The position numbers were made by a program, and so were the translations under genes. Below are positions 8,324 through 16,384 of a stretch of DNA of 45,579 nt, piece by piece; position 1 is the first letter of the stretch, and each line of letters starts with the position of its first letter. A model generated the notes under the pieces. The model was not told the origin of the DNA and searched no databases. It was given only the letters and a program-made list of their open reading frames with translations. Source of the stretch: JAOUEE01 sp051011595 (GTDB lineage Bacteria; Actinomycetota; Acidimicrobiia; Acidimicrobiales; SHLQ01); assembly GCA_051011595.1 (NCBI GenBank), contig JBPCTQ010000141.1:1-45579 (forward strand), read 5' to 3'.

Positions 8324-9076
8324 GTGACTGATCCGGTGCCCGAGAGCAAACGTCGCCGTCGATCGCGACGCGAGACCGAAGAGCTGATGCTGCAGGCCGG
8401 AGTCGAACTGGCCCTCGATCAGCGGACTGGCATCACCGTGGGTGCCGATCCCCTGCCGTCCATCCGGGTGGCCGATGTGGTCGAGCGGGCGACCGAGATC
8501 GTTCGTCGGACCGACGCCGCAGCACCGGCCATCACCACCGGCTCGATCTACCCGATCTGGCCCGACCAGAGCGGCTTCCAGGCTGCGCTACTGGTCCACC
8601 TGCTCGAGAGCGACCATCTGGGGATCGCGCCCGAGTGGAACGAGTTGGCCGACTACCTCGAGAACACCACCGACGACGTCCACACCGTGGTGGCGTCCCT
8701 GGCTCGGATCGGATGGGACCACGGGCGGGCCAACCAGCGGTTGCTGATCGTGCTGTCCCAGGGCATCAACCTGCCCATCGAGCACCGCGAGGCGTTCGCG
8801 GCCCACTACGACCGGGTCTGGGAGCAGCTGGTGCCGGCCTTCCAGTTGATCGCCAATCGATTCGGGTATCAGTTGCGACCCGGCCGGGCCCATATCGACT
8901 TCGTGCGGACCGCAGTAGCCACACTCGACGGCCTGATCGTCCAAAACCAAGCAGACAGTGCCGGCCTGGATGAACGCGACCACCTGGCTCGCGAACACGA
9001 CGGTGATGGGTGGACGCTGGTGGGCCAAGCGACCGCCGCCCTGTTCGACGGCTGGTTCGAACTCGCTCCCAGCTGA
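8324..9076 (+). CDS. TetR-like transcriptional regulator, first of a tandem pair
   Basis: The 250-residue protein has an N-terminal region (RRSRRETEELMLQAGVELAL) matching helix 1 of TetR, and ITTGSIYPIWPDQSGFQAAL (about residues 70-90), which aligns with the recognition helix and the following segment (GxLYxxFxxKexL) of TetR proteins. About 30 extra residues separate the two, so the HTH is unusually expanded. The rest is helical, consistent with a ligand-binding dimerisation domain, with no recognisable ligand. The start is a GTG. It has the same architecture as the protein at 9251-9994, only 174 bases downstream, and the two are probably ancient duplicates. Confidence 0.65.
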   Translation: MTDPVPESKRRRRSRRETEELMLQAGVELALDQRTGITVGADPLPSIRVADVVERATEIVRRTDAAAPAITTGSIYPIWPDQSGFQAALLVHLLESDHLGIAPEWNELADYLENTTDDVHTVVASLARIGWDHGRANQRLLIVLSQGINLPIEHREAFAAHYDRVWEQLVPAFQLIANRFGYQLRPGRAHIDFVRTAVATLDGLIVQNQADSAGLDERDHLAREHDGDGWTLVGQATAALFDGWFELAPS

Positions 9077-9098
9077 GCACCACCAACGCGACACGGCC

Positions 9099-9132
9099 GG
9101 CCGGCTGCTGGCGGGATAGCAACCGACCGGCC
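9099..9132 (+). terminator. Nested hairpin after the first TetR-like gene
   Basis: Outer arms GGCCGG (9099-9104) and CCGGCC (9127-9132) enclose inner arms TGCT (9106-9109) and AGCA (9118-9121). The structure lies 23 bases after the stop at 9076 and before the AT-richer leader of the second regulator. No T-run follows; transcription termination is inferred from position. Confidence 0.4.
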
Positions 9133-9149
9133 AGAGGGAGCCGCCGCTC

Positions 9150-9250
9150 GATGTACGGTCAATGTAGACTTACTACGATCTTCGTGTCAAGTATCCCGAA
9201 ATACATTCCGATAACACAAAGACCGAAGAACAACCGAGGACTGAAAGCCC
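9150..9250 (+). promoter_or_regulatory. AT-rich leader of the second TetR-like gene
   Basis: This stretch is markedly more A/T-rich than its surroundings and contains small inverted repeats: GTAG-N5-CTAC (9164-9176) and, further on, GTAT-N6-ATAC. It must hold the promoter and, if the regulator is autoregulated, its operator. No convincing -35/-10 pair can be fixed by eye and the repeat arms are short, so this is only a candidate region. Confidence 0.3.
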
Positions 9251-9994
9251 ATGGCAGATCGATCTCGCTCCAAACGCAGCCGCGACGAGACCCGCCAACT
9301 CATGCTCGAGGCCGGGGCCGAGTTGGTGTACGAGGCATTCGACTCCCCCGGCGCCGCCGACTGGGCGCCGGTCGCCCACGTTCGACTCACCGATGTGGCG
9401 AGCCGGGCCAGCACGATCTCACCTGGTTCGGCCACCATCACCACGGGTGCCATCTATCCCATCTGGGAAGATCAGAACGCCTATCGCCACGACCTGATCC
9501 TGCACCTACTGAGCCCCTCTCTCGTTCGCACGGACAACTTCTGGGCGAGCTTCACCGAGCTGCTCTCGTCCCCCGACCGGCCGCCCACAATTGAAGGGAT
9601 GGTCGAGCTCATCGCTCATCTCAACTTCGCGACTGTGACGTCAGACCCCTTCTACTACCTCCTCTACGCAGTCATCCCGTATTGCGGCGACGAGCGGATT
9701 CGCGAGGCAGTTCGCAAGTACATCACCGCAGAACAGGGCAAGCTGCTGCAGTTCTACAGATTCGGGCTTCTCTCGTATGGCCGACGGCTGCGCGATGAAT
9801 ACGAGGATGAGGATGTTGCCCGAGCTCTATCCGCACTGTTCGACGGCTTGGCGCTCTCTCATCGTGCCGGTCGAGATATGGGGAAGCACTCAGGAATGCA
9901 GCTGCCTGACCTACTCGCTGCGTCGGCAAGCGCTATTTTGATCGCCTTCTCCGAGCCGATCAATCCTCCGACAAGTCTTCACAGCCCCACGTAG
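9251..9994 (+). CDS. TetR-like transcriptional regulator, second of a tandem pair
   Basis: The 247-residue product shares its plan with the 8324-9076 protein: basic start (ADRSRSKRSRDETRQLMLEA), an insertion of about 30 residues, then RLTDVASRAS and ITTGAIYPIWEDQNAYRHDL, which is the recognition-helix region. The ligand domain is different, with aromatic-rich FYYLLYAVIPYCG. Codon use is less G/C-biased than in most neighbours (for example in the last 150 bases), hinting at a separate history. Its stop is 16 bases past the end of the oppositely oriented MaoC-like gene, so the 3' ends overlap. Target genes are unknown; the adjacent MaoC-like and cation-efflux genes are candidates by position only. 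Confidence 0.65.
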   Translation: MADRSRSKRSRDETRQLMLEAGAELVYEAFDSPGAADWAPVAHVRLTDVASRASTISPGSATITTGAIYPIWEDQNAYRHDLILHLLSPSLVRTDNFWASFTELLSSPDRPPTIEGMVELIAHLNFATVTSDPFYYLLYAVIPYCGDERIREAVRKYITAEQGKLLQFYRFGLLSYGRRLRDEYEDEDVARALSALFDGLALSHRAGRDMGKHSGMQLPDLLAASASAILIAFSEPINPPTSLHSPT

Positions 9995-10440
9995 CGACTG
10001 ACCGTCTCGATGACGGCGGCTGGCTTCTCGGAGCCTTCGATCTCGATGATCACCTTGGTAACCGCCTGCACTGCGCCCTCACCGAGATCGTCAACCTGCA
10101 CCACCTCGCCCCGAGCCCGTATGCGCGAGCCGACAGGCACCGGGCTGGGGAACCTGGCCTTGTTCACCCCGTAGTTGATGCCCATCGACATGTTTCGCAC
10201 CTCGATCAGCTCGGGCAGGAAGTTCGAGGCCAGCGACAGGGTGAGATAGCCGTGGGCGATCGGGGCACCGAACGGGCCGTCTGCGGCACGGACAGGATCG
10301 ACGTGGATCCACTGGTGGTCGCCAGTTGCCTCGGCGAAGAGATCGATTCGGTCTTGCGCGATCGTGAGCCAGTCGGTGGGACCCAACTCGAGCCCCACGT
10401 TGTCGATCAGCGCAGCTGGGTTTTCGATGATGGTCGGCAT
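9979..10440 (-). CDS. MaoC-like dehydratase (hot-dog fold)
   Basis: The 153-residue single hot-dog protein of the MaoC/R-hydratase-2 family carries the hydratase-like motif FAEATGDHQWIHVDPVRAA (catalytic D and H) followed by FGAPIAHGYLTLSL. Members hydrate 2-enoyl-CoA thioesters or act on related acyl groups; the W in place of the usual P in the motif matches the NodN-type subgroup. The start is the ATG at 10440 with an excellent GGAGGA Shine-Dalgarno site six bases upstream; the frame extends further but without a comparable site. It overlaps the tail of the TetR-like gene on the opposite strand by 16 bases and diverges from the cation-efflux gene. Confidence 0.85.
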   Translation of the reverse strand: MPTIIENPAALIDNVGLELGPTDWLTIAQDRIDLFAEATGDHQWIHVDPVRAADGPFGAPIAHGYLTLSLASNFLPELIEVRNMSMGINYGVNKARFPSPVPVGSRIRARGEVVQVDDLGEGAVQAVTKVIIEIEGSEKPAAVIETVSRYVGL

Positions 10441-10575
10441 CAATTCCTCCACGGTATGCCGCCGCAGCGTAGACACCATCGAGGTGCTGAGCGAGACCGC
10501 GAAGCGCCAATCTCATCGCCGGTTGTGCTACAGAATCACCGTGCGGTGTGCTGATCGACATGTCGAGGAGGCCTG

Positions 10576-11499
10576 ATGGCGGCTGGTGGGAGTACGAAGG
10601 CCATCGTCGCGGCGTTCTTCGCCAACCTCGGTATTGCGCTGGCCAAGCTGGTCGGATTCTTCGTCACCGGTGCCTCTTCGATGCTGGCCGAGTCAGTGCA
10701 CTCCTTCGCCGACTCCGGAAACCAAGGCCTGCTGTTGTGGGGCGGCCGCGCCGCAAAGAAAGCCCCCGACGAGGAGCACCAGTTCGGCTACAGCCGTGAG
10801 CGCTACTTCTGGTCGTTCGTGGTGTCGCTCGTGTTGTTCACCCTCGGTTCGCTGTTCGCCACGTTCGAAGGCATCGAGAAGATCCGCCATCCACACGAAC
10901 TCGAGTCGATCGGCGTCGCCATCGGAATCCTGATCTTCGGCATCCTCATCGAGGGTTGGTCGTTCCGCACCGCAGTCGTCGAGGCTCGGCCGGTCAAGGG
11001 AAACGCCACCTGGGTGTCGTTCATCCGACACTCCCGCACGCCTGAGCTGCCCGTGGTTCTTCTCGAAGACCTCGGTGCGCTTGTTGGCCTGTGCCTCGCG
11101 CTGGGCGCGATCGGCATGGCCCAGATCACAGGCGATCCGATTTGGGACGGCATCGGCACTCTGTCCATCGGGATCCTGCTCGGTGTGATCGCCATCATCT
11201 TGGCCATCGAGATGCGCAGCCTGCTGCTGGGTGAAGGTGCGACCAAGGCCGACATGAAGAAGATTCGCGCCGCCATCGAGAGCACCCCCAAGGTCCAGCA
11301 CCTGATTCACATTCGGACCCAGCACCTCGGCCCAGAGGATCTCCTGGTGGCCTGCAAGGTGCATTTCGACGAGGGCCTGTCCGTCTCCGAGCTCGCCGAC
11401 GCCATCAACGCGGTCGAACAGCGAGTTCGCGCCCAGGTTCCGTACGCCCGGCCGATGTACATCGAACCCGACATCAGGCGCCAGGTGGCCGAAGCGTAA
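10576..11499 (+). CDS. Cation diffusion facilitator family transporter (SLC30A9-like)
   Basis: The 307-residue membrane protein has about six transmembrane helices and a C-terminal cytoplasmic domain of about 90 residues. The first metal site region is ESVHSFADSGNQGLLL (HxxxD). The helix-V site, HxxxD in ordinary CDF zinc exporters, is replaced here by LLEDLGALVG, as in the SLC30A9/ZnT9-like branch. Between helices IV and V is a longer loop (VKGNATWVSFIRHSRTPELPVVL). The ATG is preceded by GAGGAGG at a good distance. It stands alone and diverges from the MaoC-like gene. Likely substrate is Zn(II) or a related divalent cation; this branch is poorly characterised. Confidence 0.88.
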   Translation: MAAGGSTKAIVAAFFANLGIALAKLVGFFVTGASSMLAESVHSFADSGNQGLLLWGGRAAKKAPDEEHQFGYSRERYFWSFVVSLVLFTLGSLFATFEGIEKIRHPHELESIGVAIGILIFGILIEGWSFRTAVVEARPVKGNATWVSFIRHSRTPELPVVLLEDLGALVGLCLALGAIGMAQITGDPIWDGIGTLSIGILLGVIAIILAIEMRSLLLGEGATKADMKKIRAAIESTPKVQHLIHIRTQHLGPEDLLVACKVHFDEGLSVSELADAINAVEQRVRAQVPYARPMYIEPDIRRQVAEA

Positions 11500-11572
11500 C
11501 TGGGGTCTAGAGAGCCCTGGCCACAGAGTGTGATCGTTTTGACGCGGACCGAGGCGTGGGTCAGCATGCTCA

Positions 11573-11639
11573 GCAGCGGGCTCTTCGAAAGGCCGACCCC
11601 AAGGACAACAGATGGACCTCGTCCACAGCAGCCCGCTGC
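11573..11639. repeat. Spaced 10-bp perfect inverted repeat
   Basis: GCAGCGGGCT (11573-11582) is the exact reverse complement of AGCCCGCTGC (11630-11639), with 47 bases between. It lies in the 151-base intergenic space at the left edge of a less GC-rich patch. No coding sequence is evident between the arms. One repeat of this size can arise by chance in a GC-rich window, so no mobile-element claim is made. Confidence 0.35.
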
Positions 11640-11650
11640 GGCACTCGCCG

Positions 11651-12055
11651 TCAAGAGGCCGCTTGCTCGGAGCGGAGCGTCTTGCGGAATCGAGCTGCAG
11701 ACGCAGCCCCGAAGATCAGCGCCAGCCCTGCAACGATCACGTAGCCAACCACGGGGAGTTCTCCAGACCCCGCGACGAAGACGTAGATGTAGGGCGCCAT
11801 AAAGCACACCAGGACGACGATCGTCCACAGCTGTGTCTGAGCGTGAGTCCTCGCGATGAGGGACTTCACGAGGCGAACCTGCCCATATGCGTACGGCGGC
11901 GCTGTGCCTACGTCAATGGCGAGGAATACCCACGGGTTGACCCCAAACCGCCCGAGCGTCGGCCATGCAATGAGCGCACGAGCGATAGCGAACGCGCTGA
12001 CGCCAACCACCCACGCCCACCCAAACCAGCCAACCGGCTCAGTCTCGGAACTCAC
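11651..12055 (-). CDS. Small integral membrane protein, unknown function
   Basis: The 134-residue protein has about four hydrophobic helices: WFGWAWVVGVSAFAIARAL, the WVFLAIDVGTAPPYAYG region, IVVLVCFMAPYIYVFVAGS and VVGYVIVAGLALIFGAASAA. It ends in a short basic tail (RFRKTLRSE). I do not recognise the family. It has less G/C-biased codons than the bulk of the window and shares this with the acyl-synthase-like gene that diverges from it 98 bases away. Between them is an 8-base palindrome TGTGCACA (12101-12108), a possible operator. A transport or sensing role would be a guess. Confidence 0.55.
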   Translation of the reverse strand: MSSETEPVGWFGWAWVVGVSAFAIARALIAWPTLGRFGVNPWVFLAIDVGTAPPYAYGQVRLVKSLIARTHAQTQLWTIVVLVCFMAPYIYVFVAGSGELPVVGYVIVAGLALIFGAASAARFRKTLRSEQAAS

Positions 12056-12153
12056 AGGTTCGATCTACCTCGCTCGATGGCCCTCCCGGCTAACGAGGGT
12101 TGTGCACACCATACGCAGTTACCTTCACCTAGCAGGGCAAGCGGAGTCCGCCG

Positions 12154-12861
12154 ATGAAGATTCCAGCAAGCCCCGAGGTCGAGATCCGAGAAGTGTCGTC
12201 TGCGGACGAGCTGCTAGCAGCCCGCAGGTTTCACGGTCACTCGTATCTAGATGCCGGCTACGTAGGCCAGCTGAGTGCGGAGGGTGTGGTCGACGACCCC
12301 TGGGTTGACCACAGCAAGTACTTCGTCGCTGTTCACACCGAGCGAGACGCCATCGTCGGGGTCTGTCGCTTCATTCTCAACTCACCAGCAAGCTTCCCAA
12401 TCTTCAACGAGTTTGAGCTTGCACCAGAGTGGCAGCGCAGGTTTTCAGCCGATGTGCTCGAAAACTCCTATGAGGTAAGCGCGCTCGCCGCAGGCGGGGG
12501 GCTGCAGCATTCACTAGTCGCTGGGCTGTTCTACCGGCAGACAGTTCGCTACTCCACACACAATCCCGAGTCCTCACACCTGTTGGCTGCGATGGACTAC
12601 CGGCTGCTCCGTCTACTTCGTCGATGGATGCATCTGCCCTTTCATCAGATCGGGGAGCCACGGCAGTACATGGGAAGCAAGACAGTGCCGGTATACGGAT
12701 TCATGCCCGAACTGATCGCCTCAGTTGCAGCACACGACGAGGCTGAGGCCGAATACCTGATGGACGGCCGATCGTTCGATGAGATTGGTGACCTGGTGAT
12801 CGACCTGCGTGAGTCCGCGGTGAGCATCACCGAGCCGGCGCCAGAGGTCGAGTCGGCATAG
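12154..12861 (+). CDS. GNAT-fold N-acyl amino acid / autoinducer synthase-like protein (FeeM/LuxI-like)
   Basis: The 235-residue product resembles the acyl-ACP-using branch of GNAT-fold synthases (LuxI, FeeM). It has an early variable segment with R in AARRFHGHSYLDAGYV, the strand pair KYFVAVHTERDAIVGVCRFI that in LuxI/FeeM proteins leads to the conserved arginine, a PIFNEFEL segment, then NSYEVSALAAGGG. Such enzymes condense an acyl chain from acyl-ACP or acyl-CoA with an amino acid or S-adenosylmethionine to make membrane-permeable signals. Substrates here are unknown. GGAG precedes the ATG. The next gene, 54 bases downstream on the same strand, is a membrane GGDEF-EAL protein. Codons are less G/C-biased than in the host-like genes. 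A plain GNAT acetyltransferase remains possible. Confidence 0.55.
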   Translation: MKIPASPEVEIREVSSADELLAARRFHGHSYLDAGYVGQLSAEGVVDDPWVDHSKYFVAVHTERDAIVGVCRFILNSPASFPIFNEFELAPEWQRRFSADVLENSYEVSALAAGGGLQHSLVAGLFYRQTVRYSTHNPESSHLLAAMDYRLLRLLRRWMHLPFHQIGEPRQYMGSKTVPVYGFMPELIASVAAHDEAEAEYLMDGRSFDEIGDLVIDLRESAVSITEPAPEVESA

Positions 12862-12884
12862 ACAAGGCACAACAGCCTCTCATC

Positions 12885-12913
12885 CGGGTGCACGCCGTGC
12901 CGATAGGCACCCG
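12885..12913 (+). promoter_or_regulatory. Hairpin ending two bases before the GGDEF-EAL start
   Basis: Perfect arms CGGGTGC (12885-12891) and GCACCCG (12907-12913) flank a 15-base loop, and the ATG of the next gene is at 12916. An alternative inner stem GCAC/GTGC exists. There is no recognisable Shine-Dalgarno sequence between hairpin and ATG, so the stem occupies the ribosome binding region; it could be an attenuator or a translation control element. Confidence 0.35.
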
Positions 12914-12915
12914 AC

Positions 12916-15900
12916 ATGAAAAGGGTCGCTTGGATTCTCTTTTTGGCGACGGCTGCAGCCGCTTTCACTGTCGCGGCCGTCGTTGGCGAGACAGCATGGG
13001 TCGCGGCGCGTGCAGTGTCTGCCGTCGCGCTGATGGCGGCCGTTGCGTGGCGGGTTCGCACTACCCCAACGATGAAGGCCCAGCCGTGGATCCTGATCGC
13101 CACGGGAACCGGGGTTGCGCTAGTTGGCGCGGTGATCCGAATCATCCACGGCGCCGCGTCCGGGGTTGCCTACCCGTTCCCCTCTCCAGCGGACGCGTTG
13201 TCGATCGCTGGCTATCTACTCGTCATTCAGGCTGTTCGCCGGTTTCGCACCCTTCGCCAGGTCGGCCCCGACCCAGATAGCGCCATCGACGCGGCGATAG
13301 TCGCCATCGCGTCCGCTGTCGTGATGTTCGGCGCTGTCCTCTCAAGCTACGTACGAGACGGGACCATTCCGCTCCCAGAGCGGGGCATGAACATCGTCTA
13401 CTCAGTTCTCACTCTGTTGCTTGTCGCCCATATCGCCCGCGTTGCTATCGGACCCGGAACGAGAAACACAGCCTGGCGCCTGCTTGCGCTCGCCTGCGGA
13501 GTGTTCTTTCTGAACGACGTGCTCCTTCTTCTTGATCCAAAGGCAACATCAGCCGGTAGCTCCGCGATCGCGGCCATCGCTGTCGTGCTCACAGCCTCAT
13601 CAGTGCTGCACCCGGACGCTCCCGCGATCACGGACTCGCCAGCCCGGCCGGAGCCGAAACTGACCCTTGCGCGCATGGCAGCGCTTGCCGTTGCGTTTCT
13701 TGTCGTGCCTGGCACGCTGCTTCTCGGTCGACTCGCCGGCGACGACCCTGACTACCCAGTGCTCGTGGTTGGTGCCAGCCTGTTGGCGCTCGCGGCACTA
13801 TGGCGCATCCGACGCTTGTTCCAGGCCCGGGAGCAGCTTGCGGCCGTAGAGCGTGCACAGCGCAACGCCGGCTCGCGCCTTCTCAAGGCGCTTGGAGATG
13901 ACAGCATTGGCAAGGCTGGTATCGATGCAGCCGTCGAGATCTTCGGAAGCCGGGCTCTACATCTCGCCGTTGTCGAGTTCTCCCCCGATGACTGGGCGAT
14001 CAGCATGTGGCCGGCAACAGGGCGGACCCCTGAAGGACTCGTGCCACTCATCGACGGCGCCCGTCGGGGCGAACTGGGCACCGCTGAGATTCTCGAGCCA
14101 GGGATTGTCCAAGTCGGATGTGACTACCTGGCCCGGATAGACGACGGTCAGAGCGCTCGTGGGCTGATCTACCTTCAGACCACTGGTCCTTCTCAGTTCG
14201 ACGACGGCGCGATTCTCTCCAGCCTGGCCAACCAGCTGGCACTCGCGTTCAAGAGTCAATTCCTCACCCAGGAGCTGGCGGCTCGGGTCGCAGAGGAACG
14301 CTTCCGTCGATTGGTGGTCGGGTCCACCGACCTCATCTTGCTCGTCGACGAACACTCGGTCCGGTTCGCCACACCCTCTGTGGAACGGCTGCTGGGCAAG
14401 ACCCAGGAGGAGTTCGACAGCCTCGACATTGCCGAGTCCGTGCATGCCGACGACCGTGGTCGGCTCCAAGCCCTGCTCAGTCCCCCGGATTCGGCAACCG
14501 CCGAGATCCGGTTCATCGCCCACGACGGATCAGCCCGCTGGTTCGAGGTTCAGTCGCGTCACGAACACGACGACCTCGACCTGGAGGGCACCGTCCTCAC
14601 CGCCCGCGACATCACCGAGAAGCGGTCCGCCCAGCAACGTCTGGTCCGAAGCGAAGCTCGGTTCCGTTCGCTGGTACAGCACTCGTCCGACGTCATCGCC
14701 ATCATCGACCGAGACGAGATCTTCAGCTACGCCAGCCCCTCGATCTCGAGCATCGTGGGCATCGACGCCGACACCGTGGTCGGATGCAACGTCATCGAGG
14801 TGCTCAACTGCACGCCGCAGATGCACGCCAATCTCCGTGCCGCCATCGAGACCAGCGGCGACGGACCGGTTCGAATCGACCTCGAGATCACTCCGCAGGG
14901 CCACTCCGACCGGGTCCTCGACGTCACCATCACCGATCTGTCGGACGAACCGTCCGTGGCCGGCATCGTGCTCAACATCCGCGACAACACCACCGAGTGG
15001 TCACTCGAACGGGACCTGCGTCACCAAGCCCTCCACGACGAGCTGACCGGACTCCCGAACCGGATACACCTCTCGCAGCGCCTCAACCAGCTCCTGAACG
15101 ACGAAGAGCACCGTGGCGACATGGTCGGCGTGATCACCGTCGACCTCGACGACTTCAAGGTCATCAACGACTCACTCGGCCACTCCATCGGGGACCGCCT
15201 GCTGCAAGCCGCGGCCGAGCGGATCCGCTCCGTCCTCCGCACAACCGACGTGGCCGCCCGCCTCGGTGGCGATGAGTTCGCGATCATCGTCTCCGAGGCC
15301 GAGAACGAAGCCGAAGTGGTGTCGGTCTGTCAACGGTTGACCGACACCTTGCGCCGCCCCATCGTGGTCGACGGCCATGAGCTGGTGCTCGGCGCCAGCC
15401 TCGGTGTGGCGACCGACTCCGACCGTCGTGCCAGTGCGGAGGACCTCATCCGCGACTCGGACATCGCCCTCAACGAAGCGAAGTCGCAGGGCAAAGATCA
15501 GTGGATCGTCTTCGATCGCTCCATGAACTCCCGGTCGCTCGAGAAGCTGGAGCTACGTGCGGCCCTGCGAACCGCCATCTCCCGCGATGAGTTCATCGTG
15601 GCCTACCAGCCCATCGTCAGCCTCCAGAACGGCCGCATCATGGGAGTCGAAGCCTTGGTGCGGTGGAAACACCCCGAGCGCGGTCTCATCGGACCGGGCA
15701 CCTTCATCGAGGCGGCCGAGGAGGGGGGCCTCATCGACCAGATCGGCAACCTGGTGATGACCAAGGCCTGCACCCAGCTCAAGGAATGGCACGACACGGG
15801 CTACAACATCTACGTCAGCGTCAACCTCTCGGCCCGCCAGCTCATCAAGGACACGATCATCGACGAATTGGTCGGAGCCGCCCTCTCCGCCGGCGTCGAC

Positions 15901-16329
15901 CCAACCTCGATCGTGCTCGAGCTCACCGAGACCGCCCTGATCTCTGACGAAGATCAGGCCCGCGGCCGGCTGGCGGCGCTCCGGCGAGCCGGATTCCGCG
16001 TGGCCATCGACGACTTCGGAACCGGCTACAACTCGATCCAGTACCTGCAGCAGTTCGAGTTCGACATCATCAAGATCGACAAGGCCTTCATCGACCCACT
16101 GCACCCCGAGACCGGAACCGGCATCGCCCGCACCGTCATCGAGTTGGCCCGGGAGATGAACGCCACCACCGTGGCCGAAGGCATCGAAGGGGCCGCCCAG
16201 GTCCGGATACTGGAACAGGCCGGCTGCGACTACGGGCAGGGGTACTACTTCGCCCGCCCCACCTACCCCGAGGGCATCGCCCGGATGTTGGCCGACGAAC
16301 TGGCCGGCCAGGCCGCCAACTCGTACTGA
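12916..16329 (+). CDS. Membrane PAS-PAS-GGDEF-EAL c-di-GMP enzyme
   Basis: The 1137-residue protein has a multi-helix membrane domain (about residues 1-305), a GAF-like linker (about 310-460), two PAS domains (about 465-585 and 590-705), GGDEF (about 710-870; motif LGGDEF with GGDEF at 784-788) and EAL (about 885-1130). EAL residues are intact: E912-A-L, SVNLSARQ, ELTET, DDFGTGYNS, KIDKAF and AEGIE. Both diguanylate cyclase and phosphodiesterase activities are therefore possible. Third-position G/C hand-counted in four 60-base lines of the 5' half (13201, 13441, 13561, 14101) is 51/80, against 70/80 in four lines of the 3' half (14341, 14581, 15061, 15121), suggesting a chimera with a foreign membrane sensor. 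It follows the acyl-synthase-like gene by 54 bases. Confidence 0.92.
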   Translation: MKRVAWILFLATAAAAFTVAAVVGETAWVAARAVSAVALMAAVAWRVRTTPTMKAQPWILIATGTGVALVGAVIRIIHGAASGVAYPFPSPADALSIAGYLLVIQAVRRFRTLRQVGPDPDSAIDAAIVAIASAVVMFGAVLSSYVRDGTIPLPERGMNIVYSVLTLLLVAHIARVAIGPGTRNTAWRLLALACGVFFLNDVLLLLDPKATSAGSSAIAAIAVVLTASSVLHPDAPAITDSPARPEPKLTLARMAALAVAFLVVPGTLLLGRLAGDDPDYPVLVVGASLLALAALWRIRRLFQAREQLAAVERAQRNAGSRLLKALGDDSIGKAGIDAAVEIFGSRALHLAVVEFSPDDWAISMWPATGRTPEGLVPLIDGARRGELGTAEILEPGIVQVGCDYLARIDDGQSARGLIYLQTTGPSQFDDGAILSSLANQLALAFKSQFLTQELAARVAEERFRRLVVGSTDLILLVDEHSVRFATPSVERLLGKTQEEFDSLDIAESVHADDRGRLQALLSPPDSATAEIRFIAHDGSARWFEVQSRHEHDDLDLEGTVLTARDITEKRSAQQRLVRSEARFRSLVQHSSDVIAIIDRDEIFSYASPSISSIVGIDADTVVGCNVIEVLNCTPQMHANLRAAIETSGDGPVRIDLEITPQGHSDRVLDVTITDLSDEPSVAGIVLNIRDNTTEWSLERDLRHQALHDELTGLPNRIHLSQRLNQLLNDEEHRGDMVGVITVDLDDFKVINDSLGHSIGDRLLQAAAERIRSVLRTTDVAARLGGDEFAIIVSEAENEAEVVSVCQRLTDTLRRPIVVDGHELVLGASLGVATDSDRRASAEDLIRDSDIALNEAKSQGKDQWIVFDRSMNSRSLEKLELRAALRTAISRDEFIVAYQPIVSLQNGRIMGVEALVRWKHPERGLIGPGTFIEAAEEGGLIDQIGNLVMTKACTQLKEWHDTGYNIYVSVNLSARQLIKDTIIDELVGAALSAGVDPTSIVLELTETALISDEDQARGRLAALRRAGFRVAIDDFGTGYNSIQYLQQFEFDIIKIDKAFIDPLHPETGTGIARTVIELAREMNATTVAEGIEGAAQVRILEQAGCDYGQGYYFARPTYPEGIARMLADELAGQAANSY

Positions 16330-16384
16330 CCCGGAACGACTGGCGGGCCGCCACTCGTGGCCTGCTACCGGGCATGCTGGGGAC

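Noticed and set aside
12101..12113. lux-box-like operator in front of the acyl-synthase-like gene
   Set aside because: The palindrome TGTGCACA is real but only 8 bases and does not match the 20-base lux-box pattern; it is mentioned only as a possible operator.
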